This document shows, in pieces, positions 38,426-49,762 of a stretch of 64,000 nt of DNA. A program made the translations under genes and the position numbers. The DNA lies in the NCBI RefSeq assembly GCF_004565475.1, contig NZ_SRHX01000008.1, positions 20,869-84,868 on the forward strand, read 5' to 3'. Numbering within the stretch: the first letter of the stretch is position 1; the number at the start of each line of letters is the position of its first letter. Origin of the DNA: Lonepinella koalarum (lineage in GTDB: Bacteria; Pseudomonadota; Gammaproteobacteria; Enterobacterales; Pasteurellaceae). Under the pieces are notes generated by a model. The model saw only the letters and a list, made by a program, of their open reading frames with translations, was not told the DNA's origin and made no database searches.

Positions 38426-39607
38426 TTAAAACAAACTTTTAATTGTCAAAATTAGCCAATCCCAAGCACGCCCAAAGATACCGGCTTCACCCACATCTTT
38501 CATCACTTGAAGATTAACCGTCGCAATATCTTTACCGTCTAATTGATAAATTACTTTACCAACGTTTTGTCCTTTCACTAACGGTGCTTCAAGTCCTTTG
38601 CCGTCATATTCAACACGCACTTTTAGATCCGTTTGGCGACCTTTTGGAATGGTGATAAACCCATCTTGTAACACCCCCACAGCGACTTTATTTTCATCAC
38701 CATAATAAACCGATTTTTCTTCGATAGCCTTATCGGCTTGTAAGGTTTTTATGGATTCAAAATTATTAAAACCCCATTGTAATAATTTCTTACTTTCCAC
38801 CTCACGACCTTTATACGTCGCTACGCCCATGACCACAGAAATTAACCGCATTTCACTATTATTTATGGCAGAAGCCACTAAATTATAGCCTGCTTGATCC
38901 GTATGTCCGGTTTTTATACCATCCACATTAATCGTTTTATCCCACAATAAACCATTGCGGTTCGGTTGTTTAATTTTATTAAACGTGAAATCCTTTTCCG
39001 CATAAATTTTATATTCTTCAGGTAAATCACGAATAAGATGCGCACCAATAATCGCCATATCGCGGGCAGATGAATATTGATTTGGATCATCTAAACCATG
39101 TGGTGTAGTGAAATGGGTATTTTTCAAACCAAACTGTTCCGCATATTGATTCATCATTTCAATAAATTTATCTGTTGAACCAGCCACGTGTTCTGCTATG
39201 GCAACACAAGCATCGTTGCCCGACACCACAATAATCCCACGATTTAAGTCGGAAACAGAAACCTGTTGATTTAAATTTAAGAACATTTGTGATGAACCGG
39301 GGAAATTTTTCCCCCATGAACTTTCACCGATAGTCACCGTATCTGTTGAACTAATTTTACCTTGTTTAATCGCATCCCCCACCACATAACTGGTCATCAT
39401 TTTGGTTAATGACGCAGGGTATTGACGTTGATCAGGATTTAAGGTTGCCAACACAGCACCTGAATGATAATCCATTAAAATATAGGTTTGAGCATTAATT
39501 TGTGGTGGGCTAATACCAAAATCCACATCAGCCACACTAGTAAATGATAAGGATAATAAACTGGCAGCCAATGCTATTTTTGTTTTTTGGGTTAACTTTT
39601 TTAACAT
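38426..39607 (-). CDS. dacA: D-alanyl-D-alanine carboxypeptidase (PBP5/6 type)
   Basis: Trims the terminal D-Ala of peptidoglycan stem peptides. 393 residues: signal peptide (cleavage near SVADVDFG), active Ser in SLTKMM (SxxK), SGN triad in VVSGNDACVA, and KTG in GIKTGHTDQAGYN. The C-terminal amphipathic helix DWLILTIKSLF would anchor it to the inner membrane. Confidence 0.97.
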   Translation of the reverse strand: MLKKLTQKTKIALAASLLSLSFTSVADVDFGISPPQINAQTYILMDYHSGAVLATLNPDQRQYPASLTKMMTSYVVGDAIKQGKISSTDTVTIGESSWGKNFPGSSQMFLNLNQQVSVSDLNRGIIVVSGNDACVAIAEHVAGSTDKFIEMMNQYAEQFGLKNTHFTTPHGLDDPNQYSSARDMAIIGAHLIRDLPEEYKIYAEKDFTFNKIKQPNRNGLLWDKTINVDGIKTGHTDQAGYNLVASAINNSEMRLISVVMGVATYKGREVESKKLLQWGFNNFESIKTLQADKAIEEKSVYYGDENKVAVGVLQDGFITIPKGRQTDLKVRVEYDGKGLEAPLVKGQNVGKVIYQLDGKDIATVNLQVMKDVGEAGIFGRAWDWLILTIKSLF

Positions 39608-39626
39608 ACTAATACTCCTTTAATAT

Positions 39627-40115
39627 TTAATTTCGAACTAGGTGTAATTTTTCCACTTTCACATTTGCCACTCCCGACGAAATCATGCCAAGTTGTGATG
39701 CAGCCGAGCGAGACAAATCAATCACTCTAGATTTGGTGAAAGGTCCACGATCATTAATTCTCACCACTACTTGACGATTATTTTTTAAATTCGTCACTAA
39801 TACATGAGTGCCTATCGGTAATGTCCTATGTGCAGCGGTTAATTTTGTGCTATTGTAAATTTCACCGCTGGCAGTACGATTACCGTGAAATTTTTGGTGA
39901 TAATAACTGGCTTTACCGGTTTTTTCATAATGTGCTGATCCAGTAGATATATTGGTATATTTTTTACCATTCACCGTATAAATATTTTTATCATTGATCT
40001 TTGCGATCTTAGCTAAATTTACTGTAGGCGTGCTTTTTGTCGCTTGCGCAGAAGATGTACAAGAGGTTAAAAAAAACGCTAAACAGATTGCTAATAATAG
40101 TTTAAATTTATGCAT
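39627..40115 (-). CDS. rlpA: RlpA-like septal lytic transglycosylase lipoprotein, short form
   Basis: 162 residues from the ATG at 40115 (GAGAG upstream), giving a lipoprotein signal with lipobox FFLTSC. The double-psi beta-barrel domain is complete (GKASYYHQKFHGNRTASGE, HRTLPIGTHVLV, INDRGPF), with the His and Asp that are catalytic in P. aeruginosa RlpA. It ends right after this domain: no C-terminal SPOR domain. The frame extends upstream, but without a signal at the N-terminus. Confidence 0.92.
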   Translation of the reverse strand: MHKFKLLLAICLAFFLTSCTSSAQATKSTPTVNLAKIAKINDKNIYTVNGKKYTNISTGSAHYEKTGKASYYHQKFHGNRTASGEIYNSTKLTAAHRTLPIGTHVLVTNLKNNRQVVVRINDRGPFTKSRVIDLSRSAASQLGMISSGVANVKVEKLHLVRN

Positions 40116-40168
40116 AAATCTCTCAATTTTATTAAATACCATTTTATATAGAGTCACTTAAAAGGGAT

Positions 40169-41290
40169 TTAGTTCCCTTCCCCATAAAGAGTTTTCGTTT
40201 TATGAGTATGAATTGACATCACGATGCCAAATCCAGCCATTAATGCAACAAAGGATGTACCGCCATAACTCACCAGTGGTAAAGGCACACCCACAACGGG
40301 TAAAATGCCACTCACCATGCCAATATTGACGAAAATATACACGAAAAAAATTAAAAAAGTTGCCCCGGTTAAAATACGCCCAAAAGCATTTCTTGCTTGA
40401 GCCCCCATAACCAATCCACGGCTAATAATGAAAAAATAAATGGTCAATAAAATTAACACACCAATTAAACCATATTCTTCACTTAATACCGCAAAAATAA
40501 AATCCGTATGCGGTTCAGGTAAAAATTCTAACTGAGATTGGGTACCTTCCATCCAGCCTTTGCCCCATATTCCGCCCGAACCAATGGCAATTTTTGATTG
40601 CAAAATATGATAACCCGCACCTAAAGGATCTTTTTCAGGATCAAACAAGGTTAACACCCTTGTGCGTTGGTAATCATGCATCAAATAAATCCACATAATC
40701 GGAATAAATGCCGCCAGCCCTAACACCGCAGTTAAAATAATCCACCAGCTCATACCGGCTAAGAATAACACAAAAATACCAGATGCGCTGACTAAAATAG
40801 CGGTGCCTAAATCTGGTTGAATAGCAACCAATAAGGTGGGAAAAATAATCATCATAAAAGCGACTAAAGTCTCTTTCCAATTAATCGGCTGTTGTCGATT
40901 TCCCAAGTAAACCGCCACCATCAGCGGAACCGCCAATTTAACGATTTCAGATGGTTGGAATCGAACGACCCCTAAATCTAACCAACGTTGCGCTCCTTTA
41001 CTGGTGGTTCCAATTAAATCCACTAATACTAACATAATCACCCCCGCAATATATAAAATAGGCGCAATTTGTTGATAAAATCGTGGGGGAAGCTGTGCCA
41101 TAATAAACATCACTACAAAACCTAAAATCACTTGAATGACACGGCTACGAAACATCACTTCACTGCCACCAGACGCACTATAAAGTACTAATAATCCATA
41201 ACCTGAAATCACGAGCAAGCCGATTAATAACCAAAAATCAAGGTGCAGTTTTCCCCATAAGCTAGGAATTAATGATGGTTTCTCATTCAT
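40169..41290 (-). CDS. rodA: Peptidoglycan glycosyltransferase RodA
   Basis: SEDS-family glycan polymerase of the elongasome, partner of PBP2. 373 residues, about ten helices; motifs [20 protein letters not shown] and [23 protein letters not shown] are visible. Overlaps the end of mrdA by 4 bp, consistent with coupled synthesis of the pair. Confidence 0.97.
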   Translation of the reverse strand: MNEKPSLIPSLWGKLHLDFWLLIGLLVISGYGLLVLYSASGGSEVMFRSRVIQVILGFVVMFIMAQLPPRFYQQIAPILYIAGVIMLVLVDLIGTTSKGAQRWLDLGVVRFQPSEIVKLAVPLMVAVYLGNRQQPINWKETLVAFMMIIFPTLLVAIQPDLGTAILVSASGIFVLFLAGMSWWIILTAVLGLAAFIPIMWIYLMHDYQRTRVLTLFDPEKDPLGAGYHILQSKIAIGSGGIWGKGWMEGTQSQLEFLPEPHTDFIFAVLSEEYGLIGVLILLTIYFFIISRGLVMGAQARNAFGRILTGATFLIFFVYIFVNIGMVSGILPVVGVPLPLVSYGGTSFVALMAGFGIVMSIHTHKTKTLYGEGN

Positions 41291-43290
41291 TCTGTCATCT
41301 CTATTTCTGTTGCATTTTGCACCGCACTTTCAGCATTAATACTCGGTTCGGCATTATCAGGTGCAACGGATTGTTGTAGTTGATTAATTCTTGGTAAACG
41401 TTGTAATAAATAATAATCCATCACTTGACGCACGATGGGTGCCGCATTACTCGAACCGCCACCAGCATTTTCTAAAATCATTGCCACCACTACCTTAGGA
41501 TCATCATAAGGTGCATAAGCCATAAACCAAGCATGGTCATGCAAGAATTTTTTTAAATTACGTGCATCATATTTTTGCCCTTCTTTTAAACTAAACACCT
41601 GAGCTGTGCCCGATTTACCCGCGGCATCATAAGCCGCTCCAGCAAATGCCTTACGACCCGTTCCCGATGCGCCATGAATCACGCCAAACATACCGCGTTT
41701 AGCCGCTGTCCATGCACCTTCTGTCGGCTCCGTAATATCTTCATATAACAGCGGATCTTTATAACGTTCTAGCGATGAACCATTAATTTCTTTCATTAAG
41801 TGTGGCGTATTTACTCGACCATTATTGACTAATACAGCAAGCGCCTTAGCTAATTGTAATGGTGTTGCCGTCCAATAGCCTTGACCAATCCCCACTGGAA
41901 TGGTATCACCTATTACCCAAGGTTTTTTATAACGCCGTTGTTTCCATTCACGATCAGGCATAATCGCCGCAGTTTCTTCTTTAATATCTATTCCCGTCGG
42001 CATACCAAAACCAAATTTTTTCATCCACTCGGATAAACGATCAATACCTAATTTATAAGCCACTTGATAAAAATAAGTATCAGAAGATTCAGTAATCGCT
42101 TTTTGCAAATCCGTATTACCATGCCCCGATTTTTTCCAGTCACGGAATTTTTTGGTGCTATTTGGCAACATCCAATAACCTGGATCGAAAACTGTGGTAC
42201 CAGAGGTAATCACATTTTCAGTTAACGCTGCTACAGCAATAAAGGGTTTTACCGTAGAAGCCGGCGGGTAAGCTCCCTGTGTTGCGCGACTATATAACGG
42301 ACGATCTTCATCATCTAACAAACGTTTATAATCTGCGCCAGAAATACCGCCTACAAATAAATTATTGTTATAACTCGGACTAGATACCATCGCCAAAATA
42401 CCGCTATCTTTCGGATCTAACACCACCACCGAGCCTTTTTGCTTACCTAACAAATCCATAATAAATTGTTGTAACGGCAAATCAATGGTGAGATGAATAC
42501 TTTTGCCCGCAATCGGTTGTTGCTCGCTCAGTTTACGAATCACTTTACCACGGCTATTAATTTCTACCTGTTCATAACCCGGTTTACCGTGTAATTCATC
42601 TTCATAATAACGTTCAATCCCCAGTTTACCAATATCCGTGGTGCCGGCATAATTTGCATCTTTTTCTTCTTTCTTTAGTCGTTCCGCATCTTTATCATTA
42701 ATTTTCGACACATAGCCTAAAATATGGGTCATGGCTTCGTCATATAAATAATTCCGCTTAAAATAAGGTCGAATATCCGCACTTGGATAGTTATACTGAT
42801 TCACCGCAAAGCGAGCTATTTGTTCTTCATTTAAATTCGGTTTTAAAAGAATCGGCGTATAACGGGTTGAACGACGACGTTCTTTCTTAAATTGTTCAAT
42901 ATCTTCATCCGTTAATCCCACCACCATGCGTAATTCTGCAAAAGTGCGGTCTAAATCCTCCACTTTTTCTGGCACAATATATAAGCCAAAAAACGTCAGA
43001 TTTTCTGCCAATAAGGTACCATTACGGTCATAAATCAAACCACGCGTGGGGGCAACGGGTAATAATTTAATTCGATTACCATTCGAACGTGTTTGATATT
43101 TATCAAAATCCACCACTTGCAAATGATATAAATTTGTCAGCAACACGGCAACTAATACTAGCGTACCGATAAAAGCGATCAACGCCCGACGCACAAATAA
43201 ATTGCGTTCTGCCCGATTATCTCGAATCGGTTCGTGGCGTGGTTTAGCAAATAAAGCCGAGAATAATTGAGTTAACCAATGCATAGCCAT
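41287..43290 (-). CDS. mrdA: Penicillin-binding protein 2
   Basis: Transpeptidase of the elongation complex. 667 residues: N-terminal helix (about 32-52), pedestal domain, and transpeptidase domain with SxxK (PPASTVKPF), SSD in ESSDTYFYQ and KSG in [11 protein letters not shown]. Begins immediately after the rlmH stop; an in-frame ATG two codons later is an alternative start. Confidence 0.97.
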   Translation of the reverse strand: MAMHWLTQLFSALFAKPRHEPIRDNRAERNLFVRRALIAFIGTLVLVAVLLTNLYHLQVVDFDKYQTRSNGNRIKLLPVAPTRGLIYDRNGTLLAENLTFFGLYIVPEKVEDLDRTFAELRMVVGLTDEDIEQFKKERRRSTRYTPILLKPNLNEEQIARFAVNQYNYPSADIRPYFKRNYLYDEAMTHILGYVSKINDKDAERLKKEEKDANYAGTTDIGKLGIERYYEDELHGKPGYEQVEINSRGKVIRKLSEQQPIAGKSIHLTIDLPLQQFIMDLLGKQKGSVVVLDPKDSGILAMVSSPSYNNNLFVGGISGADYKRLLDDEDRPLYSRATQGAYPPASTVKPFIAVAALTENVITSGTTVFDPGYWMLPNSTKKFRDWKKSGHGNTDLQKAITESSDTYFYQVAYKLGIDRLSEWMKKFGFGMPTGIDIKEETAAIMPDREWKQRRYKKPWVIGDTIPVGIGQGYWTATPLQLAKALAVLVNNGRVNTPHLMKEINGSSLERYKDPLLYEDITEPTEGAWTAAKRGMFGVIHGASGTGRKAFAGAAYDAAGKSGTAQVFSLKEGQKYDARNLKKFLHDHAWFMAYAPYDDPKVVVAMILENAGGGSSNAAPIVRQVMDYYLLQRLPRINQLQQSVAPDNAEPSINAESAVQNATEIEMTE

Positions 43291-43758
43291 TTATTCACGA
43301 TGATAGAGATGATGAGTGGTTAATGACCAAGCCCGATACAGGCTTTCAGCCACGACGACTCGCACCAAAGGATGAGGTAATGTCAATGACGACAATGACC
43401 AACTTTGTTCAGCAAGTGCTTTACATTCCGGCGATAACCCCTCTGGACCACCGATCAACAGGCAAATATCTCGTCCGTCATTTTTCCAATTCTCTAATTG
43501 CGCGGCTAATTGCGATGTGGTCCAAGATTTGCCCGGAATATCCAAAGTGACAATTTTTCCTTTACCACAAGCTGCTAACATTGCCTTACCTTCTTGCTCT
43601 AAAATACGCTTAATATCCGCATTCTTACCACGCTTTCCGGCAGGCACTTCGACCAATTCAAATGGCATATCCTTAGGAAAACGGCGTTGATATTCTTCAA
43701 AGCCTATTTTGACCCAATCTGGCATTTTTGTGCCAACAGCAATCAGTTGTATTTTCAT
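43291..43758 (-). CDS. rlmH: 23S rRNA m3-pseudouridine1915 methyltransferase RlmH
   Basis: SPOUT-class methyltransferase acting on assembled 70S ribosomes. 155 residues from the ATG at 43758 ([13 protein letters not shown]), the family length. The longer frame runs back over an uptake signal. SAM-binding knot motifs [13 protein letters not shown] and [20 protein letters not shown] are clear. Confidence 0.97.
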   Translation of the reverse strand: MKIQLIAVGTKMPDWVKIGFEEYQRRFPKDMPFELVEVPAGKRGKNADIKRILEQEGKAMLAACGKGKIVTLDIPGKSWTTSQLAAQLENWKNDGRDICLLIGGPEGLSPECKALAEQSWSLSSLTLPHPLVRVVVAESLYRAWSLTTHHLYHRE

Positions 43759-43786
43759 AAAAGTGCGGTCAATTTTTGCTAACTTT

Positions 43787-44095
43787 TTAAGCCCAAAGTT
43801 TCTCAAGTTGATAAAGCCCACGGCTATCTGCTTGCATAATATGCACAATAGCTTGTCCGAAATCGACGACTACCCAGTCTGCGGTCGCTTTACCTTCTTC
43901 ACCAAAACTCTCAAAACCAGCTTGTTTAGTTTCGTCAATGAGTTTTTGGGCTAAAGATGCTACGTGACGACCTGAAGTTCCGGTGCAAATAATCATATCG
44001 TCGGTAATCGATGATTTCTTTCTCACATCAATCATTTGAATATCAGTCGCTTTTAAATCATCTAATTTATTAATTAAAAAATCCGTTAATTTCAT
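43787..44095 (-). CDS. rsfS: Ribosomal silencing factor RsfS
   Basis: 102-residue Iojap-family protein binding ribosomal protein L14 and blocking subunit joining in slow growth. Motifs [27 protein letters not shown] and [16 protein letters not shown] match the family. First gene of the rsfS-rlmH-mrdA-rodA-rlpA-dacA string, downstream of a tRNA gene on the same strand. Confidence 0.97.
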   Translation of the reverse strand: MKLTDFLINKLDDLKATDIQMIDVRKKSSITDDMIICTGTSGRHVASLAQKLIDETKQAGFESFGEEGKATADWVVVDFGQAIVHIMQADSRGLYQLEKLWA

Positions 44096-44162
44096 GATAT
44101 ATATTGTCCAGTTATATTAAAATGATAAATTTTAACACAGGATTGACAGGATAGGAAATGTT

Positions 44163-44239
44163 TGGTGCCCCCTACCGGACTTGAACCAGTGACCAAGCGA
44201 TTATGAGTCGCCTGCTCTAACCGACTGAGCTAAGGGGGC
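44163..44239 (-). tRNA. tRNA-Ile2 (anticodon CAU, lysidine-modified)
   Basis: 77 nt including the encoded CCA. The acceptor stem GCCCCCT/AGGGGGC, anticodon loop CTCATAA and T-loop GGTTCAAGTCC fold normally. The CAU anticodon could be Met, but the D-arm and anticodon stem (GGCGACTCATAATCGC) match E. coli ileX rather than metT, so this is the tRNA whose C34 becomes lysidine and reads AUA. Anticodon at 44203-44205. Confidence 0.9.
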
Positions 44240-44395
44240 ATGGTTATTAGTTGAATATTGTAAAGTGCGGTGATTATATGCAAAACTGTGATATAAGTCT
44301 AGTTTTTCAAAAATATTCTGTACTATTTGCAGAATTTTTAGCAATTTTATAAATGATTGTAGTATGATTTCCGTCATATACCCAAAACGCGGTAA

Positions 44396-44902
<507 letters not shown>

Positions 44903-44910
44903 TATTTTAA

Positions 44911-46338
44911 ATGAAAGGATTATTCTTACGTATTGTAGCGAGTATCGCATTATTGTTGTGGGCAATCGATATGGTTTTCCCTTGGCAACAAATAATGCGA
45001 TCCGAAGCCAATCATTATATGGATATTCAGAAAAATAAAACCTTGGTGGTTGGCACCGTCAACAATCCGGTTTCTTATTTTATTGATGGTAATGGTCAAA
45101 GTGGTTTAGAGTATGAATTAAGTAAAGCCTTTGCGGATTATCTCGGGGTAGAATTAGAAATAAAACCTTTGGAAAATAGTGTTGCACTATTTGATGCATT
45201 AAGTAAACATGAAATTAATATTGCAGCCGCTAATTTGTTGTATCAACCCCAAAAAGTAGATACTTTTCAGCTAGGTCCATCCTATTATTCCGCCTCTTGG
45301 CAACTGGTTTATCGCAAAGGGCAACCTCGTCCGAATTCATTAAATCAATTAAAAGGCTCGTTAGTGATTGCCAGCGGATCAGAATTAGATAATATTTTAC
45401 AAGAAAAGCAAGCCAGCAATCCCAAATTAACGTGGTCAGTGAGTAAGAAAGAAAATCAAGAAGAATTATTGTTACAAGTTGCAGATGGCAAAATTGCTTA
45501 TACGATTGCTAATTCTATTGATGTGTCTGCCATTCAGCAAGTGAAACCCGAAATTGCGGTGGCATTTGATGTGACCGATGAATCCACAGTGCATTGGTAT
45601 TTGCCGAACAGCTCTTATAATGAATTACAGGCTGCCCTGTTAGATTTTATGAACGGTGCGATTGAAAATGGTTTAATTGCGCGTATTGAAGAAAAATATT
45701 TTAATCACTTTACTAAATTTGATTATGCAGATATGCGTTCTTATACCAATGCGATTGAAAATATTTTACCTAAATACACCGCACTTTTTGAGAAATATAA
45801 GGGAGATTTAGACTGGCGACTACTTGCTGCCATCGCTTATCAAGAATCTCATTGGGATAAAGATGCTACATCGCCTACTGGCGTGCGTGGCATCATGATG
45901 CTAACCAAAGCCACAGCGGAACGCATGAAAATTATCGATCGAACCGATCCCGAACAGAGCATTAAAGCCGGTTCAGAATATTTACATTGGCTCATTTCAC
46001 AAGTACCAGATAGTATTCCGCAAGAAGATCGTATCTGGTATGCTTTAATAGGCTATAATATGGGGTTAGGTCACTTGCTTGATGTTCGCCGTTTAACTAA
46101 AAATCTAGGTGGCGATCCCGATAAGTGGTCTGATGTGAAAAATAATCTACCGCTACTCGCCGAAAAACGTTATTACAGTAATTTAAAATATGGTTATGCG
46201 CGTGGCTATGAAGCCTTTCAATATGTAGAAAATATCCGTCGTTATATGAATAGTATTATCAATTACCATCGCGTACAAGAAAATCAAAATAATGAAAATC
46301 AACCAACCGAACAGGTTGACCCACTAGAAAAGGAATAA
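44911..46338 (+). CDS. mltF: Membrane-bound lytic murein transglycosylase F
   Basis: Periplasmic muramidase releasing 1,6-anhydro-muropeptides. 475 residues: N-terminal hydrophobic segment (about 4-24), an ABC-substrate-binding-like regulatory domain (about 45-270), and a C-terminal SLT domain (about 295-450) with the catalytic Glu in [25 protein letters not shown] and [15 protein letters not shown]. Probably an operon with the YhcH-type gene and the small gene that follows. Confidence 0.95.
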   Translation: MKGLFLRIVASIALLLWAIDMVFPWQQIMRSEANHYMDIQKNKTLVVGTVNNPVSYFIDGNGQSGLEYELSKAFADYLGVELEIKPLENSVALFDALSKHEINIAAANLLYQPQKVDTFQLGPSYYSASWQLVYRKGQPRPNSLNQLKGSLVIASGSELDNILQEKQASNPKLTWSVSKKENQEELLLQVADGKIAYTIANSIDVSAIQQVKPEIAVAFDVTDESTVHWYLPNSSYNELQAALLDFMNGAIENGLIARIEEKYFNHFTKFDYADMRSYTNAIENILPKYTALFEKYKGDLDWRLLAAIAYQESHWDKDATSPTGVRGIMMLTKATAERMKIIDRTDPEQSIKAGSEYLHWLISQVPDSIPQEDRIWYALIGYNMGLGHLLDVRRLTKNLGGDPDKWSDVKNNLPLLAEKRYYSNLKYGYARGYEAFQYVENIRRYMNSIINYHRVQENQNNENQPTEQVDPLEKE

Positions 46339-46340
46339 TT

Positions 46341-46493
46341 ATGGCAGTAAAACGTAAATCACACTTAAAAAAAACCAATAAATCCTTCGCCGAACAAATT
46401 CGCAGAACGGCACGTATTCGACGTTTAAGATTGTCAAAACATCACATTGCAATGCGTCATGCGTTGGTTTTTCATTCGCAACAAGAAAGTTAA
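46341..46493 (+). CDS. Small basic protein of unknown function
   Basis: 50 codons, starting MAVKRKSHLKKTNKSF and ending HSQQES. About 16 Lys/Arg and 6 His and few acidic residues; no membrane segment. A good Shine-Dalgarno (AAGGA) lies 7 bp before the ATG, and it begins 2 bp after the mltF stop, so translation is credible. I do not recognise the family; the composition suggests nucleic-acid or ribosome association. Followed by an uptake-signal terminator. Confidence 0.7.
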   Translation: MAVKRKSHLKKTNKSFAEQIRRTARIRRLRLSKHHIAMRHALVFHSQQES

Positions 46494-46500
46494 TTCTTTT

Positions 46501-46537
46501 CACCGCAGTTTAAATACAATGAAAGTGCGGTGTTTTT
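46501..46537 (+). terminator. Uptake-signal pair terminator after the mltF operon
   Basis: CACCGCAGTTT (46501-46511) and AAAGTGCGGTG (46522-46532) pair with one mismatch and are followed by five T. Confidence 0.85.
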
Positions 46538-46552
46538 CTACTCATTTTCTAC

Positions 46553-46580
46553 TTGAATTCCCCTAATATTGCTGTATAAT
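46553..46580 (+). promoter_or_regulatory. Promoter of the rpsF operon
   Basis: -35 TTGAAT (46553-46558), 16-bp spacer, perfect -10 TATAAT (46575-46580). The start point would lie about 90 bp before rpsF, leaving a structured leader. Confidence 0.82.
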
Positions 46581-46591
46581 CTGCCCCCTAC

Positions 46592-46677
46592 AGTCGTATC
46601 CTATTTTCGTTCCTTGCTTCCGCAAGATTGGCGACTGGTCTTACAGTCGGAGGCTGATTAACCCGTAAGGAGCAGTA
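46592..46677 (+). promoter_or_regulatory. rpsF mRNA leader, probable S6:S18 autoregulatory element
   Basis: Leader of about 85 nt: CAGTCG and CGACTG arms enclose a smaller hairpin (CTTGCTTCCGCAAG), then ACAGTCGGAGGCTG and a strong ribosome-binding site (TAAGGAG). Leaders of rpsF operons in many bacteria bind the S6:S18 complex; that this one does is inferred from position and structure. Confidence 0.55.
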
Positions 46678-47058
46678 ATGCGTCACTACGAAATCGTTTT
46701 TTTGGTTCATCCGGACCAAAGCGAACAAGTACCAGGTATGATTGAACGCTACACAGGTTCTGTCACAGAAGCTGGCGGTCAAGTTCATCGCCTTGAAGAT
46801 TGGGGTCGTCGCCAATTGGCTTACCCAATCAACAAATTACACAAAGCACATTATGTGTTATTGAATGTAGAAGCGCCTCAAGAAGTCATCGACGAGCTAG
46901 AAACCACATTCCGTTACAACGATGCAATTCTTCGTAACGTAATTATTCGTACTCAGCACGCCGTAACAGAAGCGTCCCCAATGGTTAAAGCCAAAGACGA
47001 TCGCCGTCCAGCTTTAGCTGAAGTTGAAACCAACGATTTTGAGGATGCTGAGGAGTAA
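46678..47058 (+). CDS. rpsF: 30S ribosomal protein S6
   Basis: 126 residues, [25 protein letters not shown] and [26 protein letters not shown], with an acidic tail ([12 protein letters not shown]), as in enterobacterial S6 subject to glutamylation. First gene of rpsF-priB-rpsR-rplI. Confidence 0.99.
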   Translation: MRHYEIVFLVHPDQSEQVPGMIERYTGSVTEAGGQVHRLEDWGRRQLAYPINKLHKAHYVLLNVEAPQEVIDELETTFRYNDAILRNVIIRTQHAVTEASPMVKAKDDRRPALAEVETNDFEDAEE

Positions 47059-47059
47059 G

Positions 47060-47371
47060 TTGAACATTGCTAATCGTTTATCGTTAATCGGCATTGTCGC
47101 TGATTTACCCAAACGATCGAAAAGCCCAAATGGTATTGAACATTGTCGATTTTATTTAGAACATCGTTCCGAACAAATCGAAGTTGGACTCAAGCGTCAA
47201 GCTTGGTGCAAAATGCCAATCCAAATCAGTGGCGCTCAATTAATTCAACTCACTCAAAGCATTACGGTCGGTAGCCAATTATTGGTAGTGGGCTTTTTGA
47301 GTACCCATAAGCAAGCCAATGGCTTGAACCAATTAGTATTGCATGCCGAGCAAATCGAATTTATAGATTAG
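47060..47371 (+). CDS. priB: Primosomal replication protein N (PriB)
   Basis: OB-fold single-strand DNA-binding protein that helps PriA restart replication forks. I chose the TTG at 47060 ([11 protein letters not shown]), two bases after the rpsF stop and 4 bp beyond GAGGAG, because E. coli PriB starts at the equivalent position. In-frame ATGs at 47045 and 47024 overlap rpsF and are alternatives. Family segments [27 protein letters not shown] and [15 protein letters not shown] are clear. About 103 residues. Confidence 0.9.
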   Translation: MNIANRLSLIGIVADLPKRSKSPNGIEHCRFYLEHRSEQIEVGLKRQAWCKMPIQISGAQLIQLTQSITVGSQLLVVGFLSTHKQANGLNQLVLHAEQIEFID

Positions 47372-47611
<240 letters not shown>

Positions 47612-47626
47612 TTAAGGAGAACGGTA

Positions 47627-48076
47627 ATGCAAGTCATTCTTTTAGATAAAATTATTCACCTAGGTAACGTAGGTGATCAAGTCAATGTGAAATCTGGGTT
47701 TGCCCGTAACTACTTAATTCCACAAGGAAAAGCAGTGATGGCAACCAAAGCGAACATTGAACATTTTGAAGCACGTCGTGCTGAATTAGAAGCGAAAGCG
47801 GCTGCAAGCCTTGCAGAAGCACAAGCTCGTGCAGCACAAATCACTGCCTTAGAATCCGTTACTATCGTTTCTAAAGCGGGTGACGGTGGTCGTTTATTCG
47901 GTTCTATCACTACTCGTGATGTGGCTGAAGCGGTAACCGCGGCGGGTGTGAAAGTAGAAAAATCAGAAGTGCGTTTATCCACTGGTCCATTACGTACCAT
48001 CGGTGATCACGACATTCGTTTCCAACTTCATGGCGAAGTATTCGCAGCATTAAACGTAGTTGTTGTTGCAGAATAA
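47627..48076 (+). CDS. rplI: 50S ribosomal protein L9
   Basis: 149 residues: N-terminal domain [32 protein letters not shown], a long connecting helix and the C-terminal rRNA-binding domain ([16 protein letters not shown]). Last gene of the operon, followed by a strong terminator. Confidence 0.99.
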   Translation: MQVILLDKIIHLGNVGDQVNVKSGFARNYLIPQGKAVMATKANIEHFEARRAELEAKAAASLAEAQARAAQITALESVTIVSKAGDGGRLFGSITTRDVAEAVTAAGVKVEKSEVRLSTGPLRTIGDHDIRFQLHGEVFAALNVVVVAE

Positions 48077-48093
48077 TTGTTTAGATTGAACAA

Positions 48094-48119
48094 AAAACCC
48101 GGCTATGCTGGGTTTTTTT
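48094..48119 (+). terminator. Terminator after rplI
   Basis: AAAACCCGGC / GCTGGGTTTT stem (one G-U type mismatch) with a TAT loop, then a T run. Also serves the convergent methyltransferase gene poorly, since no T run follows on the minus strand. Confidence 0.92.
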
Positions 48120-48131
48120 ATCGCAACATGC

Positions 48132-49013
<882 letters not shown>

Positions 49014-49093
49014 TATATGTCCTATATTATACTTGTCAACGTTGTCGTTATATTACGCTATTATACGTGCAAATAGAATAAAATAATCCATCA

Positions 49094-49102
49094 AAGTGCG
49101 GT
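49094..49102 (+). repeat. Uptake signal sequence with full extended consensus
   Basis: AAGTGCGGT followed by TTATTTT, matching the Haemophilus-type extended uptake signal. Representative of the many copies in the window. Lies upstream of def. Confidence 0.93.
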
Positions 49103-49174
49103 TTATTTTGCCCCATTTTTCTATGAATCTGCTAAAATACGGTCACTTCTTTTATTCAACATTATTCAACAATT

Positions 49175-49690
49175 ATGAGCTTATTAAATATATTAATTTA
49201 TCCTGATGAACAATTACGAACCATTGCAGAACCTGTCACTGAATTTAATGACGAACTACAAACCTTTATCGATAATATGTTTGAAACCATGTATGAACAT
49301 GAAGGGATCGGACTGGCAGCAACACAAGTGAATGTACATCAACGTGTAATTACCATCGATATTGATGGGGACAAGACCAATCAGATCGTGTTGATCAACC
49401 CTGAAATTTTACAAAGTTCGGGGGAAGCCGGTATTGAAGAAGGTTGCTTGTCCATTCCGGGCTTTCGTGGATTAGTGCCTCGCAAAGAAAAAGTTACGGT
49501 CAAAGCATTGAATCGTCAAGGTGAAGAATTTATCTTTGAAACAGATGGGTTATTGGCAATTTGTATTCAGCATGAAATTGATCACTTAAATGGTGTGTTA
49601 TTTGTGGATTATTTATCACCCCTCAAGCGTAACCGCATTAAAGAGAAATTAGTCAAACTACAAAAACAAATTGCACGGGGTAATGCTTAA
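49175..49690 (+). CDS. def: Peptide deformylase
   Basis: Removes the formyl group from nascent proteins; Fe(II) enzyme. 171 residues with the three motifs [18 protein letters not shown] and the metal-binding QHEIDHLNG. Normally followed by fmt; here fmt lies 5.35 kb further on, beyond an IS element and two accessory genes. Confidence 0.98.
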   Translation: MSLLNILIYPDEQLRTIAEPVTEFNDELQTFIDNMFETMYEHEGIGLAATQVNVHQRVITIDIDGDKTNQIVLINPEILQSSGEAGIEEGCLSIPGFRGLVPRKEKVTVKALNRQGEEFIFETDGLLAICIQHEIDHLNGVLFVDYLSPLKRNRIKEKLVKLQKQIARGNA

Positions 49691-49692
49691 AG

Positions 49693-49708
49693 TGTGATTT
49701 AGATCGCA
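49693..49708. promoter_or_regulatory. CRP-like box next to the IS607 right end
   Basis: TGTGATTTAGATCGCA matches TGTGA-N6-TCACA in 9 of 10 positions. It lies just past def and is cut off from dcuC by the IS element. Functional status unknown. Confidence 0.45.
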
Positions 49709-49762
49709 GTTTTATATCCCGTTCTTACAAACCTATAAAATCCTATAAATAACTACAAAAAG

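Noticed and set aside
44163..44239. tRNA-Met (elongator) because the anticodon is CAU
   Set aside because: Anticodon stem and D/T arms match the tRNA-Ile2 (ileX) pattern rather than elongator or initiator Met, so lysidine-modified Ile is the better call.
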